Assembly: GCA_020697475.1 (NCBI GenBank)
Contig: JAJFMO010000306.1
Coordinates: forward strand, 1 to 5,302
Source: Paenibacillaceae bacterium
GTDB lineage: Bacteria > Bacillota > Bacilli > Paenibacillales > NBRC-103111
DNA: 5,302 nt
Direction of reading: 5' to 3'
Shown: in pieces, positions 1 through 5,302 of the stretch
Numbering within the stretch: position 1 is the first letter of the stretch
Layout: every line of letters starts with the position of its first letter
Translations under genes and position numbers: made by a program
The notes under the pieces: generated by a model
Databases searched by the model: none
What the model was told of the DNA's origin: nothing
The model's input: the letters and a program-made list of their open reading frames with translations, nothing else

Positions 1-3
1 TTC

Positions 4-525
4 TTAACGCACAATCGGATGAGGTACGGTCAAGTGCCCCATCAGACTGGTCGCCGGTTTGCCGTCTTGCAGCAGTTCAATGCTCCCGACTTCCTTGAAT
101 TGGAACAACGTTTGTTTGATGGCTTGCAGCGTCAGTTGTTCCCCCGCCGATCCCCACCGTCCTTCGTCGGATATCGACAGATCAACCGTCAACACATTGC
201 CTTGCAGCGTTGCCGAGCGAAATGTAAATCCTGCACACAAGGCGACCAATTGCGGATCGGGGCTTTTCTTCAGTGTGTTCAATGCGGCCAAGTACCGGTC
301 GCTATCTTTTGCAGGGGAAATATTAACTTGCTTCTGCACAAGCTTCGTTCCTTGATCATCGCCATAATACGCATCGATTGGGATCGTTTGGGCGGCTGCG
401 CCTTGCGTCTTCCCTTCCGTCTTCCCATCCGTTGGGTTCGGCTCGGCCAGCGGCTTGCCGCAACCCGATAGCATCAGCAGAACAACCAGCGCAATCGCCA
501 TCGCCGAGGTCGAATATTTAGTCAC
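4..525 (-). CDS. GerMN-domain lipoprotein, probable spore/cell-envelope protein
   Basis: The product is a small secreted lipoprotein. The N-terminus has a hydrophobic segment (AMAIALVVLLM) ending in the lipobox LSGC, so the cysteine (residue 22 from this start) should be lipidated and the protein anchored on the outer face of the membrane. A short polar linker with the repeat GKTEGKTQG follows. The remaining roughly 120 residues fit a single GerMN domain: YYGD near the start, a central LAALNTLKKSPDPQL segment, a VDLS strand, and TLFQFKEVGSIELLQDGK followed by GHL near the end. GerM of Bacillus is larger, with two such domains, and takes part in sporulation and germination; this one-domain protein is a relative, not clearly GerM itself. 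Two GTG codons compete as start (531 and 525). The GGAGG at 533-537 is 1 base from the first and 7 from the second, so I chose 525 (173 aa). It lies directly behind the amidase gene, probably in one operon. The molecular role is unproven. Confidence 0.88.
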   Translation of the reverse strand: MTKYSTSAMAIALVVLLMLSGCGKPLAEPNPTDGKTEGKTQGAAAQTIPIDAYYGDDQGTKLVQKQVNISPAKDSDRYLAALNTLKKSPDPQLVALCAGFTFRSATLQGNVLTVDLSISDEGRWGSAGEQLTLQAIKQTLFQFKEVGSIELLQDGKPATSLMGHLTVPHPIVR

Positions 526-531
526 AGGCAC

Positions 532-537
532 CCCTCC
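532..537 (-). promoter_or_regulatory. Ribosome-binding site deciding the GerMN lipoprotein start
   Basis: GGAGGG on the minus strand lies inside the 9-base gap after the amidase stop codon (TAG, 543-541). Measured from the GGAGG core, the GTG at 525 is 7 bases away, the same spacing as upstream of the amidase and mtnU, while the GTG at 531 is only 1 base away. This supports the downstream GTG. The position right after the upstream stop suggests coupled translation. Confidence 0.75.
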
Positions 538-540
538 GTC

Positions 541-2205
541 CTACGGTTTAATATGCAGGAAGTCTTTCAAAGCTTTGACGATGGCTGCAGCCACCCGATC
601 CTGGAAAGCTTCCGTATACATCGGCGCTTCTTCTTCCGGATTGGATAAATAGCCTACCTCAAGCAGAACAGCCGGCATCGTCGTCTTCAACACAACGCGA
701 AAATCTTCCTGGCGCACTTTACGATCCGGGAACCCGGTTGCGGCAAGTATGTACGGATGGATTTGGTTGGCGAGAGCGATACTGTCGTCGCGGCCGTAAT
801 ACGTCTCCACTCCGGCTGTTGTTGCCGTGTAGTTGTTGCCGTGGATCGAGACGAACACATCGGCTTTGTTATCGTTGGCGAAAGCGGCGCGATCGTCCAG
901 TTCGACGAATGTGTCGTCGATTCTCGTCGTCAATACTTCCACACCGGGCACCTGCTCAAGCAGCGCCTTTACCTTCTTCACCATCGACAGGGTGAAATCC
1001 TTCTCGAATTTTCCGGTAATTGATACCGCTCCGCTGTCGTGCCCTCCGTGTCCGGCGTCCAGCACAATTTTGTACTTGCCGTTCGTCTTCAATTGAAGTA
1101 CGGACTGGTTCGGAAAATTCGTCTGAACCGGGCTCGCTTGAGTCTTCTCCTTCAAATCAAGCACAATGCGAACGGTAGATGGCTTGTCCGAAAATAACGA
1201 ATAACGAATTTTGTCGGTAAACTTGCTGCTGACGAGGACTTCCCCGTTCTGGTACGCAGGCTGGCCATTCATCGTCGTACCCAGTTCGCTGCCTGGGATG
1301 TCGATCACCAGTCGATCCGGGTTTCCAAGAGCAGTCACCTTCGGCGCCATGATCTTGCCGGATGACTGGATATATATTCGGTCACCAACTAGCTGAACGG
1401 CCGTAATATCGGGAATCGCAGGATTATTGGTCACGACTCGATCCGTTCGTGCCGGTGGATTGGCAGGCTCGGTTTGGCCGGTCGAAGGCAAAGTGATATG
1501 TATCTGCGTCCCCAATGCGATGCCGGCGGTTCCGTTCGAAGCGGCAGGCGGGTTCTTCGGTGCATCCGCTATTGGATTAGCATTCGACGAACCGGATGCG
1601 GAAGGAGTTGTTGAGGCTGGTGGCTCCAACTGCTCCACTGGCTTGGTTGGATTCACGGGGTTGACCGGTTTGTCCGGATTGGCAGTAGGTGCAGCCTGAT
1701 TCACCGGATTGATCGCCGCTACCTGAACCTCCGAAGAAGGTGGCGCGGACTTGTCCTCGCTCTTTCCTTGCGCCAGAACGTTGTTGGGCTGGTACAAGAA
1801 GACGGAACGAGTGAGATCGTCCCACGTCACTTGGACGCCCATCGTTTCACTGACGAAACGGACAGGGAGCATCGTGTTTCCTTCAATGATCTTGGGCGGG
1901 ACTTCCAGCAACTTGTTACTGTTGTTGACTTTCACCTGTGGACGGTCGATCGTCATCTCGATGGAGACGGCGTCGTCCTTCACCGTAACTTTGCGTTCGT
2001 TGCCGTCCCAGCCGACTTTTGCGCCTAAATTCTCGGCGATCACGCGAACGGGTACGAGCGTATTGCCCTCAACGAGCACAGGGGGAACCTCCGTCGGCAA
2101 CGGTTTGCCGTCGAGGAACAGCGAGATGGCGTTCTCCGCGTGGACAACCAACGGAGCCGCCAGAAACAGGACGAGCATCATGCAAACAGTTAGCAGCGAT
2201 TTCAT
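541..2205 (-). CDS. Secreted N-acetylmuramoyl-L-alanine amidase (stalk + AMIN + Amidase_3)
   Basis: This is a zinc-dependent peptidoglycan hydrolase that cuts the bond between N-acetylmuramic acid and L-alanine of the stem peptide. The 554 residues start with a signal peptide (1-23, probable cleavage VHA|EN). Residues about 28-138 form a copper-amine-oxidase-N-like stalk domain made of two similar halves (VEGNTLVPVR at 45-54 and IEGNTMLPVR at 107-116, each followed by a W-D strand). Residues about 141-265 are a low-complexity linker rich in Pro, Asn, Ala and Ser. An AMIN domain covers about 266-352 and should direct the enzyme to the wall or septum. The catalytic Amidase_3 domain runs from 378 to the end: zinc ligands H386 (DAGHGG), E401 (FEKDF) and H455 (VSIHGN), with catalytic E516 (LLEVGYLSN). 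All key residues are present. The ATG has a GAGGTG site with 7 bases between GAGG and the start. Domain order resembles secreted amidases of Bacilli; whether it acts in vegetative growth, sporulation or germination cannot be read from sequence. Confidence 0.95.
   Translation of the reverse strand: MKSLLTVCMMLVLFLAAPLVVHAENAISLFLDGKPLPTEVPPVLVEGNTLVPVRVIAENLGAKVGWDGNERKVTVKDDAVSIEMTIDRPQVKVNNSNKLLEVPPKIIEGNTMLPVRFVSETMGVQVTWDDLTRSVFLYQPNNVLAQGKSEDKSAPPSSEVQVAAINPVNQAAPTANPDKPVNPVNPTKPVEQLEPPASTTPSASGSSNANPIADAPKNPPAASNGTAGIALGTQIHITLPSTGQTEPANPPARTDRVVTNNPAIPDITAVQLVGDRIYIQSSGKIMAPKVTALGNPDRLVIDIPGSELGTTMNGQPAYQNGEVLVSSKFTDKIRYSLFSDKPSTVRIVLDLKEKTQASPVQTNFPNQSVLQLKTNGKYKIVLDAGHGGHDSGAVSITGKFEKDFTLSMVKKVKALLEQVPGVEVLTTRIDDTFVELDDRAAFANDNKADVFVSIHGNNYTATTAGVETYYGRDDSIALANQIHPYILAATGFPDRKVRQEDFRVVLKTTMPAVLLEVGYLSNPEEEAPMYTEAFQDRVAAAIVKALKDFLHIKP
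1650..1712 (-). repeat. Degenerate direct repeat in the amidase linker (NPVN-type units)
   Basis: Two 15-base copies, at 1650-1664 and 1698-1712, agree at 13 of 15 positions (plus strand gattcacggggttga and gattcaccggattga). They encode NPVN-type peptide units of the amidase linker, where NPVNQ and VNPVNPTKPV occur. This is likely a coding low-complexity repeat that lengthens the spacer between stalk and AMIN domains. I attach no further function to it. Confidence 0.55.
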
Positions 2206-2275
2206 TCCGACACCTCAAAGATCGATTAAATATGGGGAAAAAGATTGACGAAAGTTGCGTGGAAACCCTTCTATC

Positions 2276-2305
2276 ATTCTAGCAAGATTCGCTGGTAAAT
2301 GACAG
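2276..2305 (-). promoter_or_regulatory. Candidate sigma-A promoter for the amidase-lipoprotein operon
   Basis: On the minus strand a -35-like CTGTCA (2305-2300, 4 of 6 consensus matches) is followed after 18 bases by a -10-like TAGAAT (2281-2276, 5 of 6). Transcription would begin near 2269 and give a leader of about 65 bases before the amidase ATG. No sporulation-sigma promoter could be fitted convincingly. Assigned by eye, so uncertain. Confidence 0.4.
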
Positions 2306-2384
2306 CAGTTGGGAGACTCCGACAATTTTTAATAGTTTAGACGATACTGGTAGGGTAAAGTTGCGACACGCGCTGCAAGATGAG

Positions 2385-2405
2385 CCTATTTTCCTAGAAA
2401 ATGGG
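2385..2405 (+). promoter_or_regulatory. Candidate LysR-type operator (T-N11-A palindrome)
   Basis: The core ATTTTCCTAGAAAAT (2388-2402) is an interrupted palindrome with 6-bp perfect arms around a 3-base centre; flanking CC and GG extend it to 8 of 9 matching positions per arm over 2385-2405. It contains T2389-N11-A2401, the classic signature of LysR-family binding sites. It ends a few bases before the -35 region of the lysR promoter, with its centre near -51 of the predicted start. The gene it precedes encodes a LysR-type protein, so autoregulation is the simplest reading. The site is seen in sequence; binding is inferred. Confidence 0.55.
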
Positions 2406-2410
2406 ACGCG

Positions 2411-2439
2411 GGTGCTGCGATTGAAAAATATGTTATAAT
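2411..2439 (+). promoter_or_regulatory. Extended -10 promoter of the LysR-type regulator
   Basis: A perfect TATAAT at 2434-2439 is preceded by TG with one base between (TGTTATAAT), an extended -10 element. At the proper distance (17 bases) the -35 hexamer is GGTGCT (2411-2416), a poor match, as is common for extended -10 promoters. Transcription should start near 2446, leaving a leader of about 38 bases with the strong AAAGGAGGTG ribosome-binding site. TTGAAA at 2421 is too near the -10 to be its -35. Confidence 0.7.
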
Positions 2440-2467
2440 AACGGCACTAGTAATAGGAAATGCCTAT

Positions 2468-2477
2468 AAAGGAGGTG
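2468..2477 (+). promoter_or_regulatory. Strong ribosome-binding site fixing the LysR regulator start at 2484
   Basis: AAAGGAGGTG is a nearly full match to the 16S anti-Shine-Dalgarno sequence. The GGAGG core (2471-2475) is 8 bases before ATG 2484. An in-frame ATG at 2460 lies upstream of this site and would translate straight through it, adding 8 residues (MPIKEVLR) ahead of the typical LysR N-terminus MELRQL. The 2484 start is therefore preferred. Confidence 0.85.
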
Positions 2478-2483
2478 CTGCGG

Positions 2484-3389
2484 ATGGAGCTGCGGCAATT
2501 GCAATACGCCGTGCAAATCGCGGTCGAGCGCAACTTTTCCCGGGCGGCGGAGAAGCTGCATATCGCTCAGCCGTCGCTCAGCCAGCAGCTGTCAAAGCTG
2601 GAGAAGGAGCTTGGAGTGCTGCTTTTTCAACGGAATACGAATTCAGTGGAGATTACTTATGCCGGGTCGGTGTTCGTCGATAAAGCGCAGAAGATGCTCG
2701 ACATGGCCGAGCAACTCAAGCAAGAGATGGAGGACATCTCGTTGACCAAAAGGGGGCGGCTCGTCGTCGGCAGCTTGCCGATTACGGGTTCGCACGTGTT
2801 GCCACGGGTGCTGCCGGCGTTCCAACGGAACTATCCGTCGATCGAAGTGGTGTTGCTGGAGGACACAACGACAAATCTGGAGCAGTTGGCGATCACCGGG
2901 CAGACGGATGTGTGTCTGCTGTCGCTGCCGCTTGAGGAGAAAGGACTCGATTACCGCGAACTGACGGAGGAGGAGATCGTACTGGCCGTCCCGCCCCGTC
3001 ATCCGTTAGCTGTCCGGGGCGAGCCGATGAATATCTCCGAACTGTCTCAAGAACCTTTTATCACGTTGAAAAAAGGGCAAGGCTTTCGGCAAATCGCCAT
3101 CGACTTGTGCGAGCAAGCAGGTTTTACGCCGGACATCGTCTTCGAGAGCGGCAACATCGAGACGGTGCAATCGCTGGTGGCGGCGGGCATGGGCGTCGCC
3201 TACGTGCCGCGCATGGTGTCGCGGGCGACGGGCAGCGAATTCGCGCCGGTGTATTTGCCGCTTACGGTGAAGCCGACCCGCACGCTCGTCATCGCCTGGC
3301 GCAAGGGCCGGTATTTGTCCAAGGCGGCGGAAGCGTTCATCGCCACGCTCGATGAAGTATTCTCGGAAGAGAATGGCGCCGGAGCCTAA
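2484..3389 (+). CDS. LysR-family transcriptional regulator
   Basis: This is a DNA-binding regulator of the LysR type, 301 residues from the preferred start, a normal family length. Residues 1-60 form the winged helix-turn-helix: MELRQLQYAV, then FSRAAEKLHIAQPSLSQQLSKLE (18-40), then ELGVLLFQR, all hallmark segments. A linker helix follows (about 61-88), then the periplasmic-binding-protein-like effector domain (about 91-295) beginning GRLVVGSLPITGSHVLP and containing IETVQSLVAAGMGVAYVP (225-242), a conserved LysR-family stretch. The effector is unknown. It is divergent from the amidase operon and convergent with mtnU, and its stop codon overlaps that of mtnU. The T-N11-A palindrome upstream suggests it represses or tunes its own gene. 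It could also control mtnU or the amidase operon, but no copy of the palindrome was found before those genes. Subfamily not assigned. Confidence 0.96.
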   Translation: MELRQLQYAVQIAVERNFSRAAEKLHIAQPSLSQQLSKLEKELGVLLFQRNTNSVEITYAGSVFVDKAQKMLDMAEQLKQEMEDISLTKRGRLVVGSLPITGSHVLPRVLPAFQRNYPSIEVVLLEDTTTNLEQLAITGQTDVCLLSLPLEEKGLDYRELTEEEIVLAVPPRHPLAVRGEPMNISELSQEPFITLKKGQGFRQIAIDLCEQAGFTPDIVFESGNIETVQSLVAAGMGVAYVPRMVSRATGSEFAPVYLPLTVKPTRTLVIAWRKGRYLSKAAEAFIATLDEVFSEENGAGA

Positions 3390-3405
3390 TACAATGAGGG
3401 GCGCC
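3375..3405. other. GC-rich inverted repeat spanning the overlapping lysR and mtnU stop codons
   Basis: GGCGCC occurs at 3375-3380 and 3400-3405, and the copies can pair as a 6-bp all-GC stem with a 19-base loop; CCT (3385-3387) and AGG (3397-3399) could add a short inner stem. The stop codons of both convergent genes lie inside the loop region. Neither strand has a convincing T-run after the stem, so it is not a classical intrinsic terminator, though it could weakly pause transcription or help define both transcript ends. GGCGCC is itself palindromic and expected in GC-rich DNA, so chance is possible. Confidence 0.35.
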
Positions 3406-4204
3406 TGTCCTCAAACACCGGGATCGTGCGGCGGATTCGATCGACTGCTGCGAGATCGATTGAGGCATGCAGGATTGTCTCCTCTTCCCCGCCTTCAACC
3501 ACGATCTCGCCCCACGGATCAACGACCATCGAATGGCCGAAAAAATCCGTCTTGCCGCTCGTTCCCATCCTATTGCACGCGACGACGTACATTTGATTCT
3601 CGATCGCTCGCGCTTGCAGCAGCGTACGCCAATGATGCAACCGCGGATGCGGCCATTCCGCAGGTACGAACAGAACAGACGCACCGCCTAGAGCAAGCTT
3701 CCGCGCCAGCTCCGGGAAGCGGATATCGTAGCAGATCATCATCCCGCTCGACACTCCGTCAATCTGTGCCGCTCCAACCGTTTCCCCTGCAAACAAATAT
3801 TTTTCCTCTTCCATCAGCCGGAAAAGGTGGATTTTTGAATAGTCGGCCACACGATTGCCCTTACGGTCAAACGCATAGATCGTGTTGTACACTTGTCCGC
3901 CGCGTAAATCCGATACCGAACCGGCAATTACGTTCACGCGGTACTTTCGGCAAAACGCGCTGATCAGCCTCTCCGTCTGCTCGCCCCCGCGATCCGCCAA
4001 CTCGTGGATTTGCGGCAAGGCGTAACCGGTGTTCCACATCTCCGGCAGCAAAATCACGTCCGGGCGCTCCGTATGCGCTATCGCCTGCTCAAGCAACGTC
4101 TCCGCCTTGGAAAAGTTCGCCTCCGGTTCGCCGATCGCGACGTCCATCTGGATCAGCGCGACTTTCAACTTTTTTGACTCAACAGATTCATTGTTTCCGT
4201 TCAT
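3386..4204 (-). CDS. mtnU: Carbon-nitrogen hydrolase, probable 2-oxoglutaramate omega-amidase MtnU
   Basis: This is a cytoplasmic nitrilase-superfamily amidase of 272 residues. The catalytic triad is visible: E55 in LLPEMWNTGY, K124 in YSKIHLF, and the nucleophile C158 in MMICYDIRFPE. E133, in MEEEKYL, fits the additional conserved glutamate. Other family segments are VIAGSV, ARAIENQMYVVACNR and GHSMVVDPWGE. Omega-amidases (Nit2/YafV/MtnU) hydrolyse 2-oxoglutaramate, and also 2-oxosuccinamate, to the oxoacid and ammonia. The gene is divergent from mtnE, the aminotransferase that makes 2-oxoglutaramate when glutamine is its donor, and this pairing is the main reason for the specific name. The ATG has GGAGG with 7 bases of spacing. 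A polar N-terminal tail of about 12 residues precedes the first strand (LKVALIQMD). The stop codon overlaps that of the convergent LysR gene. The superfamily call is near certain; the substrate is inferred. Confidence 0.9.
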   Translation of the reverse strand: MNGNNESVESKKLKVALIQMDVAIGEPEANFSKAETLLEQAIAHTERPDVILLPEMWNTGYALPQIHELADRGGEQTERLISAFCRKYRVNVIAGSVSDLRGGQVYNTIYAFDRKGNRVADYSKIHLFRLMEEEKYLFAGETVGAAQIDGVSSGMMICYDIRFPELARKLALGGASVLFVPAEWPHPRLHHWRTLLQARAIENQMYVVACNRMGTSGKTDFFGHSMVVDPWGEIVVEGGEEETILHASIDLAAVDRIRRTIPVFEDRRPSLY

Positions 4205-4225
4205 TGCGATCCCTCCATTGCCCCC

Positions 4226-4254
4226 ATTCTATGCTTTCCCGACAATGGGCGCAA
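4226..4254 (-). promoter_or_regulatory. Candidate promoter for mtnU
   Basis: Minus-strand TTGCGC (4254-4249, 3 of 6 matches to the -35 consensus) and TAGAAT (4231-4226, 5 of 6 matches to the -10 consensus) are 17 bases apart. Predicted transcription starts near 4219, only about 15 bases before the mtnU ATG, so the message would have a very short leader that holds little more than its ribosome-binding site and no room for a riboswitch. Confidence 0.42.
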
Positions 4255-4256
4255 CC

Positions 4257-4305
4257 GGAACAACATGGCTTGTACGTCGATGGCGAAAGTGATACATTGT
4301 TGTCC
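4257..4305. repeat. Imperfect inverted repeat flanking the candidate mtnE promoter
   Basis: The left arm GGAACAACA (4257-4265) and right arm TGTTGTCC (4298-4305) are complementary except for one extra A in the left arm, with 32 bases between. The candidate -35 lies in the spacer and the -10 ends at the first base of the right arm. It might be a pair of operator half-sites or a chance similarity; nothing in the sequence decides this. Confidence 0.3.
4270..4298 (+). promoter_or_regulatory. Candidate promoter for mtnE
   Basis: TTGTAC (4270-4275, 3 of 6 matches to the -35 consensus) and TACATT (4293-4298, 4 of 6 matches to the -10 consensus) are 17 bases apart. Transcription would start near 4305, just before the ribosome-binding site at 4308-4314. 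The match is weak, and the promoter may need an activator. The element sits between the arms of an imperfect inverted repeat (4257-4265 and 4298-4305). Confidence 0.35.
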
Positions 4306-4326
4306 AAAGAGGAGTGACTAGCGATT

Positions 4327-5302
4327 ATGATGGACGGAACTATCGACCGCACCGGGGCGATCAAGATCAAGCCGGCGGAGCGGATTCAGCGGCTGCCGAA
4401 GCAATTTTTCGCCTCGTTGGTGAAGAAAGCGAATGAGCGAATCGGCATGGGGTACGACGTGATCAATCTCGGTCAAGGCAACCCCGACCTGCCGACTCCG
4501 CCGCACATTGTGCAGGCGTTGCAGGAAGCGGCGAAAAACCCGCTGTACCATAAATATCCCCCGTTCAGCGGGTTTACTTTCTTGAAAGAAGCGGCGGCGG
4601 AGCGGTATTACGCCGACTATGGCGTGCGGCTTGACCCTGAAACGGAAGTTGCCGTCCTGTTCGGCGGCAAGACGGGGCTGGTGGAGATCAGCCAGTGCCT
4701 GCTTAATCCCGGTGACTTGTGCCTCGTTCCCGATCCCGGCTACCCTGACTATTGGTCGGGCGTTGCGCTGGCGGGAGGCGAGATGGCGTTTATGCCGCTC
4801 GTTTCGGACAATCATTTTTTGCCGGATTATTCGAAGTTGGGGACGGATGTGCTCGATCGGGCGAAGCTGATGTTCGTCAACTATCCGAACAACCCGACGG
4901 CGGTGTGCGCTTCGAAGGATTTTTACGAGGAGACGATTCGGCTGGCCAGCAAGCATAATATTGTGGTGGTCAGCGACTTTGCCTATGGAGCGATCGGGTT
5001 TGATGGGCAGCGGCCGGTCAGCTTCCTGGAGTGCGAAGGTGCGAAGGATGTCGGGTTCGAAATTTATACGTTGTCAAAAACGTACAATATGGCCGGCTGG
5101 CGGGTCGGATTCGCGCTCGGCAATGCGGAGTTGGTGCGGATCATCAATTTGATTCAGGATCATTATTACGTCAGTTTGTTCGGCGGGATTCAAAAGGCGG
5201 CGGCCGTCGCTCTTACTGGGCCGCAAGATTGCGTAAAGGAACTGAACGCGGTTTATGAGTCGCGCCGCAACGCTTTGTTCCGGGCGCTTGATGGGATCGG
5301 CT
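4327..5302 (+). CDS. mtnE: PLP-dependent aminotransferase MtnE (methionine salvage), 3' end cut off by the window
   Basis: This is a fold-type I aminotransferase with 325 codons visible and no stop before the window edge; the family is about 390-400 residues, so roughly the last fifth is missing. Segments in order are LPKQFFASL (23-31), INLGQGNPDLPTP (46-58), FGGKTGL (112-118, cofactor phosphate contact), GYPDYW (138-143), NYPNNPT (185-191), DFAYG (217-221, D217 pairing with the pyridine nitrogen and Y220), and SKTYNMAGWRVGF with the Schiff-base lysine K251. The wording of these segments matches what I recall of Bacillus MtnE (YkrV), which converts 4-methylthio-2-oxobutyrate to methionine as the last step of methylthioadenosine salvage, glutamine being a good donor. 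The C-terminal substrate-binding arginine lies outside the window. In-frame TGA at 4315 limits the start to ATG 4327 or 4330 (or a rare ATT at 4324). The AGGAG site (4310-4314) is about 11 bases from ATG 4327, longer than for the neighbours. The divergent MtnU supports the role. Confidence 0.92.
   Translation, partial: MMDGTIDRTGAIKIKPAERIQRLPKQFFASLVKKANERIGMGYDVINLGQGNPDLPTPPHIVQALQEAAKNPLYHKYPPFSGFTFLKEAAAERYYADYGVRLDPETEVAVLFGGKTGLVEISQCLLNPGDLCLVPDPGYPDYWSGVALAGGEMAFMPLVSDNHFLPDYSKLGTDVLDRAKLMFVNYPNNPTAVCASKDFYEETIRLASKHNIVVVSDFAYGAIGFDGQRPVSFLECEGAKDVGFEIYTLSKTYNMAGWRVGFALGNAELVRIINLIQDHYYVSLFGGIQKAAAVALTGPQDCVKELNAVYESRRNALFRALDGIG

Noticed and set aside
19..471. Open frame of 150 codons on the plus strand opposite the GerMN lipoprotein
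   Set aside because: It is antisense to a gene with a clear lipobox and GerMN domain, and its product is Arg/Gln-rich and unlike any family I know.
1751..2248. Open frame of 165 codons on the plus strand opposite the amidase N-terminus
   Set aside because: It lies almost wholly antisense to the signal peptide and stalk domain of the amidase, and its product is Ser/Thr-rich without recognisable motifs.
2226..2255. Possible sporulation-sigma promoter (CATATTTAA on the minus strand) before the amidase gene
   Set aside because: The -10 resembles a SigK/SigE element, but no matching -35 occurs at an acceptable distance.
2306..2384. Remaining part of the divergent spacer examined for a small RNA or riboswitch
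   Set aside because: No stable hairpin followed by a T-run and no conserved riboswitch element could be recognised; the short GGAG/CTCC pairing near 2312-2319 is trivial.
2443..2464. GGCA...TGCC pairing in the lysR leader as a possible regulatory hairpin
   Set aside because: There are only four base pairs with a 14-base loop, too weak to support.
2460..2483. Alternative upstream ATG for the LysR-type regulator
   Set aside because: Starting there would place the strong AAAGGAGGTG site inside the coding region and add 8 residues ahead of the usual LysR-family N-terminus.
3352..3963. Open frame of 203 codons on the plus strand opposite mtnU
   Set aside because: It starts inside the lysR 3' end, its product is rich in Arg, Ser and Pro with no recognisable motif, and it is a shadow of mtnU.
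4318..4956. Open frame of 212 codons on the minus strand opposite mtnE
   Set aside because: It is antisense to a well-supported aminotransferase, its product is Arg-rich with no recognisable domain, and it is explained by the GC-biased third positions of mtnE.

Overview
The window looks like chromosomal DNA from a moderately GC-rich, spore-forming Bacillota species (class Bacilli). The evidence is strong GGAGG ribosome-binding sites, a secreted amidase with a stalk domain and an AMIN domain, a GerMN-type lipoprotein, and a MtnE/MtnU pair closely resembling the Bacillus methionine-salvage proteins. The layout would fit an Alicyclobacillaceae genus such as Tumebacillus or Effusibacillus, but that placement is inference.

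Left part (about 1-2205, minus strand): a two-gene cell-envelope operon. A secreted N-acetylmuramoyl-L-alanine amidase (541-2205) is followed after a few bases by a small GerMN-domain lipoprotein (4-525). The lipoprotein's ribosome-binding site fills the gap between the genes, so translation is probably coupled. Both proteins act outside the membrane, probably in peptidoglycan remodelling connected with growth, sporulation or germination.

Middle (2206-2483): a divergent control region of about 280 bases. It holds a plausible sigma-A promoter for the amidase, an extended -10 promoter for the rightward LysR-type regulator, and just upstream of that promoter a 15-bp interrupted palindrome of the T-N11-A type expected for a LysR-family operator. 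No RNA gene was recognised there.

Right part (2484-5302): a LysR-type regulator (plus strand) converges on a nitrilase-superfamily amidase, MtnU (minus strand); their stop codons overlap. MtnU is divergent from MtnE, a PLP-dependent aminotransferase cut off by the right edge. In the known pathway MtnE transaminates 4-methylthio-2-oxobutyrate to methionine, with glutamine as a preferred donor, and MtnU hydrolyses the 2-oxoglutaramate by-product to 2-oxoglutarate and ammonia, which pulls the reaction forward. The 122-base mtnU/mtnE spacer carries a candidate promoter for each gene but no S-box (SAM) riboswitch that I can recognise.

I see no mobile element, CRISPR array, tRNA, rRNA or phage gene. 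This is mostly ordinary core genome. The points worth a second look are the LysR operator, the overlapping convergent stops with a GC-rich inverted repeat, and the regulation of the mtnU/mtnE pair.
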